A stretch of DNA of 23,274 bases. Source: an uncultured Parasutterella sp. GTDB lineage: Bacteria; Pseudomonadota; Gammaproteobacteria; Burkholderiales; Burkholderiaceae_F. Below the pieces are notes generated by a model, which worked only from the letters and a program-made list of their open reading frames with translations, searched no databases and was not told where the DNA came from. Shown in pieces: positions 1-6,645 of the stretch. Both the position numbers and the translations under genes were made by a program. Within the stretch, counting starts at the first letter, position 1; the number at the start of each line of letters is the position of its first letter. The stretch covers positions 1 through 23,274 of the forward strand of contig CAAFTZ010000095.1 in assembly GCA_900766055.1 (NCBI GenBank). Direction: 5' to 3'.

Positions 1-152
1 ATATCCGCTTCCTGTTCGTTGAACATGCATTTTGCTATCGGCTTCCTCCAGACCTAGTGTTGCCACTACGCCCTTGCCGAGTCGCTAACTCTTCCCCTCA
101 TCGGGCGAGTTCGGGATTTGCACCCTACAGAAGCGCGCCATGCTGGGCGCAC
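1..152 (-). mobile_element. Group II intron, 5' end (domain I), probably class IIC, running off the left edge
   Basis: Read on the minus strand from base 152, the sequence starts GTGCGCCCAGCATGG, the 5' signature of bacterial group II introns. It continues with further conserved domain I blocks: AGGGTGCAAATCCCGAACT, GAGTTAGC, GGCAAGGGCGTAGTGGCAAC, GGTCTGGAGGAAGC and, near the window edge, CGAACAGGAAGCGGATAT. By memory this order matches the structurally known class IIC intron of Oceanobacillus. The intron begins 7 nt after a strong hairpin (160-191), and class IIC introns characteristically insert just past terminator stem-loops. The reverse transcriptase/maturase ORF normally lies several hundred bases further in and would be outside the window, so whether the intron is complete and mobile cannot be judged. 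Apparent small ORFs here are not genes. Confidence 0.85.
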
Positions 153-159
153 CAATTTC

Positions 160-200
160 AAACCCGGCGTTCTTCTCGATACGCCGGGTTTATTTTTTCT
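160..200. terminator. Rho-independent terminator hairpin and intron target
   Basis: Bases 160-169 (AAACCCGGCG) pair perfectly with 182-191 (CGCCGGGTTT) around a 12-nt loop. On the plus strand the stem is followed by TATTTTTT. On the minus strand it lies about 60 nt past the stop codon of the flavodoxin/ferredoxin gene and would end that transcript. Its downstream flank on that strand is only TTTGAAATTG before the group II intron starts, so the intron may have separated the hairpin from its original U-tract. Confidence 0.8.
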
Positions 201-253
201 CCGAGTTGCTTCTCAGTTGGCCTTAAGTTCAGCCGCCTGAGGTACGCCAATCC

Positions 254-1003
254 TCACACAAAGAATTTGTTTTCTTTACGGTCCTTGAGGCGTTCCGAGA
301 GGAGTTTTTCGAAGTCAGAGAAAGCTTGAGCAACAACCGATTTCGCTTTCATCGGACAGTTCTTAACGCAGCGCATGCAGCCGATGCAGTTGTCGTTTAC
401 CGTCTTGATATCTTCTTCGATCGCTCCGACGGGACAATCTCTAACGCACATTCCACAGGCTAAGCAGTTGCCGTTGGTCGTCGGCTTAAATTTAGCTTTT
501 GCTTCGACGACCTTATAAGGATAGTTTCCGGGCGGAATGACTGTCTCTGGCTCCTCAACTTTAGCCAGCATGTGGAAATAAAACTCCTGAAGCTCAGCAA
601 TGTCGTCTTTGTTCGGACGACCGAGCTGAATCTGACCGTAGGTATGCTGAGACGCCATCGTTGCCACGCCCTTTATTCTGAAGCCGTTGGCTACAACAAT
701 GTCACCAAGCTCTCTCGGAGCATCCTCATAAGCTCGGTTACCGTAAGTAAGCACTAACGCACAGGGCGTGCCGCTTCCTTTCATCTTCTTAAAACGTTCG
801 ACGCTGCAGGCTGGGATGCGTCCTGCATAAACCGGCGCCCCGAAAACGACAAAGTCAAAACCGCTAAGATCAGTTTCGGGTACTTCTACGTTGCCTGTGA
901 TATCGAATGTCTTGACGGTGACGCAGGGCAACTCCCCGATGGAAGAAACCGCTTTCTTAGAGTTCCCCGTCGGAGAAAAATAAACAAGAGCTATTGAGGA
1001 CAT
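254..1003 (-). CDS. Flavodoxin-ferredoxin fusion protein (EFR1-type)
   Basis: This 249-residue cytoplasmic electron carrier has an N-terminal flavodoxin-like domain (about 1-150) with an FMN phosphate-binding loop SPTGNS at residues 10-15. A C-terminal 2[4Fe-4S] ferredoxin domain follows, with clusters ligated by C180/C183/C186/C190 and C206/C209/C212/C216. Proteins of this build are common in anaerobes and are assumed to move electrons between ferredoxin-type and flavin carriers; the partner and pathway here are unknown. No signal peptide or membrane segment is visible. The start codon is ATG, but no strong Shine-Dalgarno sequence precedes it. The gene stands alone, ending at the hairpin at 160-191, with the divergent tRNA-Gly upstream. 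The domain call is firm; the physiological role is not. Confidence 0.88.
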   Translation of the reverse strand: MSSIALVYFSPTGNSKKAVSSIGELPCVTVKTFDITGNVEVPETDLSGFDFVVFGAPVYAGRIPACSVERFKKMKGSGTPCALVLTYGNRAYEDAPRELGDIVVANGFRIKGVATMASQHTYGQIQLGRPNKDDIAELQEFYFHMLAKVEEPETVIPPGNYPYKVVEAKAKFKPTTNGNCLACGMCVRDCPVGAIEEDIKTVNDNCIGCMRCVKNCPMKAKSVVAQAFSDFEKLLSERLKDRKENKFFV

Positions 1004-1096
1004 AAGATTTGGTGTTGAAGTTATTTTCTTAATTCTTGCACATCAGCAGAAGCCGACATATGAGAGAAAGCACGTGGGCAGATCCTTTCGCAGTCT

Positions 1097-1125
1097 GAAA
1101 CAATTTATGAAAATTCGGGTACAAT
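1097..1125 (+). promoter_or_regulatory. Probable sigma70 promoter of tRNA-Gly
   Basis: A -35-like GAAACA (1097-1102) and a -10-like TACAAT (1120-1125) are separated by 17 nt. The -10 ends 15 nt before the mature tRNA start, which fits a short 5' leader. The -35 match is poor (3 of 6). Confidence 0.45.
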
Positions 1126-1140
1126 CCTGCTCTATCGAAT

Positions 1141-1214
1141 GCGGGTGTAGCTCAATGGTAGAGCAGAAGCTTCCCAAGCTTACGACGGGGGTTCGATTCC
1201 CCTCACCCGCTCCA
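1141..1214 (+). tRNA. tRNA-Gly (anticodon CCC)
   Basis: The 74-nt cloverleaf has acceptor stem GCGGGTG/CACCCGC, D-arm GCTC-AATGGTA-GAGC, anticodon loop TTCCCAA (anticodon CCC, reading GGG), T-loop TTCGATT and an encoded TCCA 3' end. The outermost anticodon-stem pair (27-43) is a G/A mismatch; the other four pair. It is followed by a T-rich stretch without a hairpin, then by the GNAT gene on the same strand. Confidence 0.96.
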
Positions 1215-1303
1215 ATTTTCTTTTTCTCCGGTTTTCCTTTTCCAAATAGTTACGCGCTTAAAAAGGCTGTAACACGAAAAATTTTCGATCGAAAACCTAC
1301 TCC

Positions 1304-1699
1304 ATGTTCCTGATTAGAAAATACCAAGCTTCCGATTGTGCTGAACTTGCAGAACTCTTCTACACCACAGTTCACACCGCAAATGCAAAGGATTATTCAA
1401 AAGAGCAGTTAGACGCTTGGGCTCCCCTAACTAGAAATCTAAAGGAGTGGAATCGTTCCTTTGAAAAACACATTAGTTTTGTCGCTGTTGAGAATAAGCA
1501 GATCGTTGGTCAAAGAATGGGAATAGGAACTGCTATTTGTAATAAGTTAGAAGGAGCGGTCCAAGGAAACGTCTTTACTCACGCGTCCATCACCGCAAAA
1601 CCGTTTTTTGAAAAGCGGGGCTACAAAGTCATAAAAGGACAAACAGTAAAGAGGCGAGGCGTTTTGCTTACAAATTTCGTTATGGAATACCGTCGATGA
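1304..1699 (+). CDS. GNAT-family N-acetyltransferase with an internal deletion, possibly inactive
   Basis: The 131-residue protein resembles small GNAT acetyltransferases of about 150 residues that move the acetyl group of acetyl-CoA onto an amine; its substrate cannot be predicted. It has the N-terminal IRKYQASDCAELAELFYTTV region and the C-terminal ITAKPFFEKRGYKV...RRGVLLTNFVME region. In the middle, VAVENKQIVG runs straight into QRMGIGT. Full-length relatives carry about 19 more residues here (a FGD...GYLDRLYVHKDY-like stretch) before the acetyl-CoA pyrophosphate loop Q/R-x-x-G-x-G/A. That stretch forms the central GNAT strand beta-4, so an in-frame loss of about 57 bp probably disables the enzyme. 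The reading frame is otherwise open. No clear ribosome binding site precedes the ATG, and the gene looks more A+T-rich than its neighbours. Confidence 0.7.
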   Translation: MFLIRKYQASDCAELAELFYTTVHTANAKDYSKEQLDAWAPLTRNLKEWNRSFEKHISFVAVENKQIVGQRMGIGTAICNKLEGAVQGNVFTHASITAKPFFEKRGYKVIKGQTVKRRGVLLTNFVMEYRR

Positions 1700-1833
1700 T
1701 TAAGAGCAGACGACACTCTTCGAGACGGGCAATAGGTCGTTAACATTAGAATGATCTTTTTCTCTCCGCAATAAGGCCAAATATAACATCGAGACAACGC
1801 TGTCAAATTCTAAATTTCACGAGCTTAAACAGA

Positions 1834-1853
1834 ACGCCGGAACGTACCGGCGT
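1834..1853 (-). terminator. Terminator of the cytochrome/flavoprotein operon
   Basis: ACGCCGG (1834-1840) pairs with CCGGCGT (1847-1853) around a 6-nt loop. On the minus strand it is followed by TCTGTTT and lies 24 nt past the cytochrome stop codon. The U-tract is imperfect. Confidence 0.6.
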
Positions 1854-1876
1854 CGAAATTTCAAACTTAGAAACCT

Positions 1877-2203
1877 TTACGGCGTCTTCAAATCAAACTT
1901 ATGGCATTGATTGCAGGATGTCACGCTTGGTTTGTGTCCTGAATGGCAGGTTGAGCAATCACGTTCGCCGTAATGGTTGAAGTGAGGATTCGGTTTCAGA
2001 TCTTTAGTTTTCTGCGCAACCACTTCATAACTCTGATGACAGGCTAAGCAGTTTTGTTTTCGGACTGGAACCGAAGTGTCGCCGGTCACGTGGCAAGCCT
2101 GACAGGGAACCTTCCGAGCAAGATGGCGGTCTGCTGTGTAAGGCTGTGCAAAAACAACAGAGGCGGTGAGAGCGGATAACACGAGCACTAAGAGGTATTT
2201 CAT
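1877..2203 (-). CDS. Periplasmic tetraheme cytochrome c
   Basis: The 108-residue precursor has a Sec signal peptide (about 1-19, ending VVFA|Q) and four CXXCH heme sites: C34-H38, C52-H56, C83-H87 and C97-H101. Other histidines (H27, H74, H77, H90) could be distal ligands. Size and heme number match the cytochrome domain of Shewanella-type flavocytochrome c fumarate reductase, here as a separate protein. Its start lies 15 nt downstream of the flavoprotein stop codon, with an AAGGA ribosome binding site between them, so the two are co-transcribed. The inferred role is to carry electrons from a quinol-oxidising membrane cytochrome (not in this window) to the FAD reductase in the periplasm. Confidence 0.93.
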   Translation of the reverse strand: MKYLLVLVLSALTASVVFAQPYTADRHLARKVPCQACHVTGDTSVPVRKQNCLACHQSYEVVAQKTKDLKPNPHFNHYGERDCSTCHSGHKPSVTSCNQCHKFDLKTP

Positions 2204-2218
2204 TTTCAGATTCCTTTA

Positions 2219-3685
2219 TCAGTTGTTTTTATGGAGAGAGGCCATCTTTCGGGCGGCGATTCTTCCGAAGACCGTTGCGCCTCCCAACTGTGTTCCGCCG
2301 ATGTAGTTTCCGTAGAACAGACCGCCGGCTGCGTTTCCGACAGCATAGAGTCCCGGAATCACTCGTCCTTCGTTATTGATCACCTGAGCGTTTGCGTTAA
2401 TCTTCGGACCGCCGAATGTTGCTGTAATACCGCCTTGGAACGGGAAAGCGTAGTAAGGAGCCTTATTTAACGGCTGAGGTTCCTTCAAAGAACACGGAGG
2501 ATTCAGCTCTTTCAATTTATTGGCGGCAAGCGCGTCGTTGTACTCTTTGAAGAGCGAAAGAATAACCTTCGGATCGACGCCCATTCTCTTGGCGAGCTCT
2601 TCCGGCGTTTGAGCAATCAGGACTTTGGTGTTCATTGCCAGGAACTTCTTCGCAGCGCTTTCGGCTTTAGGCCAGTGAGCATCGATGATGTGATAAGCCA
2701 TGTTTTCCGGCGTCTTGGTTGCCGTAGCCATAGACTTCTGAGTGTAGGTATAGATTTCGTCCATGAAGCGATGACCGCGCACATCCACATCAATACCTTG
2801 TCCGGCATCGATCACAAAGTTCGGATTAGCGTGCGTTTCCTCAACGATCGGGCCGCAGTGGAACTGGTCGATATGAGCAAGCTGCGCTCCGACCGGTGCG
2901 GTGAGCATAAGGTTGTCCCCGGTTACATACGGGGATCCGCGAAGAACCAGGCGAGAAAGCGGACCGCCCATATAACGGCAAAGCAGTTCACGATTTGCGG
3001 AGAAACCGCCGGTCGCAATCACTACACCGTCCTTAGCAAAATAGTCCGTCTTGTGAAGATCTCCCTGAGCTCTGACACCGATTACGCGGCCTGCGTCGTT
3101 CGTTAAAAGTTCGATGGCCTTAGTGTTGTAGATAATCGGAATATTGCGCTTTTCACAGGCTTCGAGCAGATAGCGGACGAGACGTGCTCCGCCCGTCAAA
3201 CCCTGTCCGTCAACGTTGTGCATACGATAATTGAGCGGCCAAGGCTTCTTACCGATCTTCGCGAACTTAACACCTTGCTTCTTAAGCCATTCGAAGTCCT
3301 CCGGAATATGGTTAACGTAGGCATCAACAAGCGCCGGGTCGGCACGATATTCAGAGACCTTCATCATGTCCTCTCTGAAAGACTCTTTAGTTTCGTTTCT
3401 GCCCTCTTCTTTTTGCTGAGAGGTGCCCCAGGCTGCGACACCGCCGGAGGCATACAGGGAGTTTCCGGCGCTGCATTCCATTTTTTCTAAGACGACCGGT
3501 TTAAGTCCGAGATCAGCGGCTTCAATCGCCGTCACTAAACCGCCGGTTCCGGCGCCGAGAATAACAACGTCATAATTATTGTTTTGTGACTTCTGCTGTA
3601 CTTCGGCAGCAGAGGCTGTCTGAGCGGCACAGGCTCCGAACACCGCGGTCAGACCTGTTTTCAGCATGTTTCTTCTTGAGACCAT
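2219..3685 (-). CDS. Tat-exported FAD-dependent reductase, flavocytochrome c/fumarate reductase superfamily
   Basis: The protein has 488 residues with start ATG at 3685, chosen over an upstream in-frame ATG (3745) because AGGAA lies 7 nt before it and the product then begins MVSRRNMLKTG, a twin-arginine signal (cleavage near TASA, residue 26). The FAD-binding GAGTGG is at residues 44-49 and the C-terminal FAD segment GLYAVGNAAGG near 445-455. Compared by eye with FrdA/Fcc3, H276 (DQFHCG) corresponds to the conserved substrate-site His. The catalytic Arg (Fcc3 R402) position is Y314, the second His (H504) is T421, and the carboxylate-binding Arg (R544) is Q466. It therefore probably reduces something other than fumarate. 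It is the first gene of an operon with the tetraheme cytochrome, divergent from a sensor kinase, with a palindromic operator candidate 75 nt upstream of the start. Substrate unknown. Confidence 0.9.
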   Translation of the reverse strand: MVSRRNMLKTGLTAVFGACAAQTASAAEVQQKSQNNNYDVVILGAGTGGLVTAIEAADLGLKPVVLEKMECSAGNSLYASGGVAAWGTSQQKEEGRNETKESFREDMMKVSEYRADPALVDAYVNHIPEDFEWLKKQGVKFAKIGKKPWPLNYRMHNVDGQGLTGGARLVRYLLEACEKRNIPIIYNTKAIELLTNDAGRVIGVRAQGDLHKTDYFAKDGVVIATGGFSANRELLCRYMGGPLSRLVLRGSPYVTGDNLMLTAPVGAQLAHIDQFHCGPIVEETHANPNFVIDAGQGIDVDVRGHRFMDEIYTYTQKSMATATKTPENMAYHIIDAHWPKAESAAKKFLAMNTKVLIAQTPEELAKRMGVDPKVILSLFKEYNDALAANKLKELNPPCSLKEPQPLNKAPYYAFPFQGGITATFGGPKINANAQVINNEGRVIPGLYAVGNAAGGLFYGNYIGGTQLGGATVFGRIAARKMASLHKNN

Positions 3686-3743
3686 AATGTATTCCTGTTT
3701 GTTTAGAGGAAGTGACGAACTTTTTTCTTGTCCGATTGAGTGC

Positions 3744-3749
3744 ATTATG
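3744..3749 (-). promoter_or_regulatory. Candidate -10 element of the reductase operon
   Basis: On the minus strand the hexamer reads CATAAT (5 of 6 matches to TATAAT), 58 nt before the chosen start codon. No good -35 hexamer stands 16-18 nt upstream; that position overlaps the palindrome at 3760-3773. This would suit a promoter that depends on an activator, which is an inference. Confidence 0.35.
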
Positions 3750-3759
3750 TTTTTGAGAC

Positions 3760-3773
3760 ATGCCTAGGCATAT
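3760..3773. promoter_or_regulatory. Palindromic operator candidate, copy 1
   Basis: ATGCCTAGGCATAT contains the perfect 12-bp palindrome ATGCCTAGGCAT (3760-3771). All 14 bases recur in the same orientation at 6476-6489, upstream of the response regulator gene. This copy lies between the divergent reductase (start 3685, -) and sensor kinase (start 3876, +). It could control either or both. The natural candidate protein to bind it is the LuxR-type regulator encoded at 5712-6380. Confidence 0.65.
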
Positions 3774-3784
3774 TGTCTATTGTC
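3771..3784. repeat. Tandem 7-bp direct repeat next to the operator
   Basis: TATTGTC occurs twice head to tail (3771-3777 and 3778-3784), the first unit overlapping the end of the palindrome. It lies in the divergent promoter region and may be a further protein-binding site. It is not repeated at the second palindrome. Confidence 0.4.
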
Positions 3785-3875
3785 AAAGTCTCGTCAATTA
3801 GTTGCTTTCGCCACTTTCCAATCGATGCAATCTCTTTTACATTGAAGGCAGTCGACGCTCTGGTTTAGTGTCCAT

Positions 3876-5720
3876 ATGAAGACTCTCCTAAAAATCCTTT
3901 CTCTCCTTTGTCTTTGCGTTTTGCCCTTATCCGCATTGTCGGAAGAAACGACTTTGCCCTCTGAAGTCCTCGTAAAACCTTTTGGAAAACCGGATCCGAA
4001 CAGGCCATTCATCACGATGCTGGTTTCTCCGCTAGCGCGTCCGAACGGCCAAGAAGACATCATTCCTCAGACTTTCAGAGCCCTCCAAGAAGTGTTCGGT
4101 TCGAACAACTTCCGCGCGGTGCTGTTTTCCGGAAACCCGGAAGACGTCAAAGATGCCGATCTCGTCCTTGGCTCGACAGGTACTTATCTTCGTATGCCGA
4201 ACAAGGGCCTTCGGGATTTAGCGACCGTCGCATCGGACCTGCATCCGGACCCAAACAAAGCGGAAGGCAGTCTTTTTGTCACGTTAAAAAGCCGAACAGA
4301 CATCAACACGCTGGAAGACATGAAGGGAAAGCGGCTGGCGGCAACAGGTCCGAACGGATTTGCAGGACATGATTTAGCTTTTGGGGAACTCGCCCTGCGA
4401 GGCCAAGACCCCGACCACTTTTTCAGCTCCGAAACCTACACCCATTACGACATGCCGGCTGTTCTGACCAAACTTCGGAACAATCAGGCTGACATCGGCA
4501 TCATCCGAAACTGTCTACTGGAGAACTTGAAGAAACAAGGACACAACGTTGACGATATCAAACCGCTTTTAGTCAAAGATATGGGAGACTCCGAGCGCTG
4601 TCTCACCTCAACTGACCTTTATCCCAATTGGACGATCGCAGCGACGCCCCGTCTCTCGCCGGAGCTTTCCCGCCGCGTAGTGCTTAAGCTGTTTTCGCTC
4701 CCCTCCAACCCGGGCGGCCTTCATTGGACGGTGGCCAGCGACTATTCCGGAGCGGACGCGATGTATAAGCAGATCCGCAGAGGTCCGTACGCTTATCTTC
4801 GGGAATGGAATCTCAAGCGTTTCTGGGATATGTATTGGCCTTGGTGCCTCCTGGGCTTAGTTCTTTTAGCTGCCGGCATTGCACATCATATTCGAACCAG
4901 TTATTTGGTTGAAAAACGAACGCGTCAGCTCAGAGAATCCTTCCAAAACCAAAGAAGATTGGAAGAAAAGGCCCGACGCGCACAAGAAAAAATGGCTTCT
5001 TTGCAGAAAACCGGCGTTGTCGGACAGATGTCTTTGATCGTCGCTCATGAACTTAGACAGCCTCTCTCCGCCATTAGCGGCTACATCCACGGGATCGAGA
5101 GGCTCCTTGATCAAAACAACCCGGCCAATGCAGGAATGCTGAGTTCCGGCATAGAGGCCATTAAATCTCAAGCCAAAACTGCAGAGTCTATCCTTGAAAA
5201 AGTTCGCTCCTATGCGCGCAAAAAAGGTCAGCCTCGCTCTTTGTTAGATGCCAATGAGATCGTTCTCGAAGCCGTAAACACCCTCAATGAGGCCATGCTG
5301 TCTCCTACTAAAATTACTTTTTCCGGACTTAGGAACGGAGAGGCTAAGGTCTGGGGCGACAAGACGGAGCTCGAGCTTGCCATCCAGAATTTAACGAAAA
5401 ATGCCCTCCACGCTGTTTCGTCTGAAAAGAATCCGTCCGTTAAGGTCACTGTCCATAAAGAAAACTCCTCCGGCGGTTCGCCTCGAATCGCCATTAGCGT
5501 CTGCGACAACGGCCCGCGCTTAACCGATGAAGCGTTCGAAAAACTCAACTCGGTCTTGTCCAGTTCAAAGATCGACGGGTTAGGACTCGGCTTATCTATC
5601 GTGAGGCTGATTGTCGAGAATCACGGAGGTCAGTTGGAATTTTTCAGAGGGTCAAAGGATGGTCTAAAAGCAGTTATCTTTCTGCCTGAGGCCAATGAAA
5701 ATCCCCAGTCTTCAGAATAG
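3876..5720 (+). CDS. Sensor histidine kinase with a PhnD-like periplasmic domain (TtrS-like architecture)
   Basis: The 614-residue membrane kinase has a signal peptide or first membrane segment (1-21), a periplasmic phosphonate-binding-protein-like domain (about 45-295), one membrane helix (about 318-338), a short coiled coil (345-380), a HisKA domain with phosphoacceptor H391 in HELRQPLSAISG, and an HATPase domain with N-box N505/N509, G1 box DNG (544-546) and G2 box GLGLGLS (568-574). This arrangement resembles tetrathionate sensor TtrS and related kinases that sense periplasmic ligands; the ligand here is unknown. Two cysteines in the sensor domain (C213, C242) could take part in redox or ligand sensing. 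The gene diverges from the reductase operon and its last 9 bp overlap the 3' end of the response regulator gene on the opposite strand. The ribosome binding site is weak. Confidence 0.92.
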   Translation: MKTLLKILSLLCLCVLPLSALSEETTLPSEVLVKPFGKPDPNRPFITMLVSPLARPNGQEDIIPQTFRALQEVFGSNNFRAVLFSGNPEDVKDADLVLGSTGTYLRMPNKGLRDLATVASDLHPDPNKAEGSLFVTLKSRTDINTLEDMKGKRLAATGPNGFAGHDLAFGELALRGQDPDHFFSSETYTHYDMPAVLTKLRNNQADIGIIRNCLLENLKKQGHNVDDIKPLLVKDMGDSERCLTSTDLYPNWTIAATPRLSPELSRRVVLKLFSLPSNPGGLHWTVASDYSGADAMYKQIRRGPYAYLREWNLKRFWDMYWPWCLLGLVLLAAGIAHHIRTSYLVEKRTRQLRESFQNQRRLEEKARRAQEKMASLQKTGVVGQMSLIVAHELRQPLSAISGYIHGIERLLDQNNPANAGMLSSGIEAIKSQAKTAESILEKVRSYARKKGQPRSLLDANEIVLEAVNTLNEAMLSPTKITFSGLRNGEAKVWGDKTELELAIQNLTKNALHAVSSEKNPSVKVTVHKENSSGGSPRIAISVCDNGPRLTDEAFEKLNSVLSSSKIDGLGLGLSIVRLIVENHGGQLEFFRGSKDGLKAVIFLPEANENPQSSE

Positions 5721-6380
5721 GCTTTGGCCCGCTTGGCCTGCGCTCTTTCGCCATGCGTCGATTCTTTCGAAAAACAAAGCAAGCTCTGCCGGCTCTCGGA
5801 TATTCAATTTGGAAAGAGCCGATGTTCGATGATGATCCACGGTTCTTTGAGAAATTGCTAATCGATCCGCAATTTCGCGGCTCACAAGCCCCTTTGCAAC
5901 CAAGCGGCAAATTTGCTCTTCTCGCTCGGTCAGAGCCTTAAAGCGTTCGACTTCCTCTTTGATGTCGCCCAAACCACTTTTACTGATACGGGCTTTTTCT
6001 AAACCTCGAGCAATCGCAGGAAGCAATGTCTCAGGATTGATCGGTTTTTGATGAAAATCGCAGGCGCCCTCACGCATTGCCGCAACAGCCATGTCGACAT
6101 CTGCGTGAGCCGTCAGAAAAAGAATCGGCAGTTTATACGCCCTCATATTGAGAACTTTGAACAGCTCTAATCCCGACAAACCCGGCATTTGCACATCCAA
6201 GATCAATAGCCCTTCCCGGCTTGGTGTGTCACCGGCCAAGAAAGCTTCTGCCGAGCTAAATGACGCAACTTCATATCCTTCACACGTCAACATGAAAGTT
6301 AATGAGTTGAGAATCGCCCGATTATCATCCACGATTCTTATAAGCGGCTTGAGTTTTTCTCTCTTGCTGTAGGTTGTCAT
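5712..6380 (-). CDS. LuxR/FixJ-type response regulator
   Basis: This is a 222-residue DNA-binding regulator. The start was set at ATG 6380 because AAAGGA lies 8 nt before it and the receiver domain begins soon after; the longer reading from 6467 would add 29 residues without family support. The receiver domain (about 12-125) has acidic pocket D18/D19, phosphoacceptor D62 in LDVQMPG, T90 and K112. The helix-turn-helix domain (about 148-205) has the LuxR/FixJ pattern LTEREEQICRLVAKGL...ISQRTVDHHR. It is the probable partner of the neighbouring kinase, whose gene converges on it with a 9-bp overlap; the same HK/RR families are paired in the TtrS/TtrR system. A copy of the palindrome found before the reductase lies 95 nt upstream of its start, which suggests autoregulation. 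Confidence 0.9.
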   Translation of the reverse strand: MTTYSKREKLKPLIRIVDDNRAILNSLTFMLTCEGYEVASFSSAEAFLAGDTPSREGLLILDVQMPGLSGLELFKVLNMRAYKLPILFLTAHADVDMAVAAMREGACDFHQKPINPETLLPAIARGLEKARISKSGLGDIKEEVERFKALTEREEQICRLVAKGLVSREIADRLAISQRTVDHHRTSALSKLNIREPAELALFFERIDAWRKSAGQAGQSLF

Positions 6381-6475
6381 AAGCTCGATCCTTTGCAGAC
6401 ATTCTACAAGAGCGGCACAAGCGTCACCCATCAGTATCTCCACCACTAACCTGGCTTCTGCCTGCATTCTTGGGT

Positions 6476-6489
6476 ATGCCTAGGCATAT
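6476..6489. promoter_or_regulatory. Palindromic operator candidate, copy 2
   Basis: ATGCCTAGGCATAT is identical over 14 bp to 3760-3773. Here the perfect palindrome extends to 14 bp, TATGCCTAGGCATA (6475-6488). On the minus strand a TTGATA hexamer (-35-like) overlaps its upstream edge, so a bound protein would touch the promoter of the response regulator gene. The next gene to the right, trmB, starts 157 nt away on the plus strand. Confidence 0.65.
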
Positions 6490-6645
6490 CAAAAAATAGC
6501 CGTCCTTTCTTGCTTCGGCCTGCTGTCTCAGAGCCTTGAACAATTAAAAATAATCTATAACCGCTTGTAACTTCAAGAAAATATCGCAGACAATTACGTC
6601 TTTATTTTCTAAAATTGATCCTCATTTTTAAAAGGACCCTTTTAC

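Noticed and set aside
57..329. 90-codon plus-strand open frame at the left edge
   Set aside because: It crosses the group II intron domain I, the terminator hairpin and the end of the flavodoxin-ferredoxin gene, so it is not a real gene.
3686..3745. Longer N-terminus for the flavin reductase starting at 3745
   Set aside because: The 20 extra residues would put the twin-arginine motif far from the N-terminus. The ATG at 3685 has a well-placed AGGAA and an immediate SRRNMLK signal.
6381..6467. Longer N-terminus for the response regulator starting at 6467
   Set aside because: The extra 29 residues precede the receiver domain without family support, and the ATG at 6380 has a good ribosome binding site.
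6489..6645. Promoter for trmB
   Set aside because: The region is A+T-rich with several near matches (for example TTGAAC and TATAAC only 14 nt apart), but none has acceptable spacing and score.
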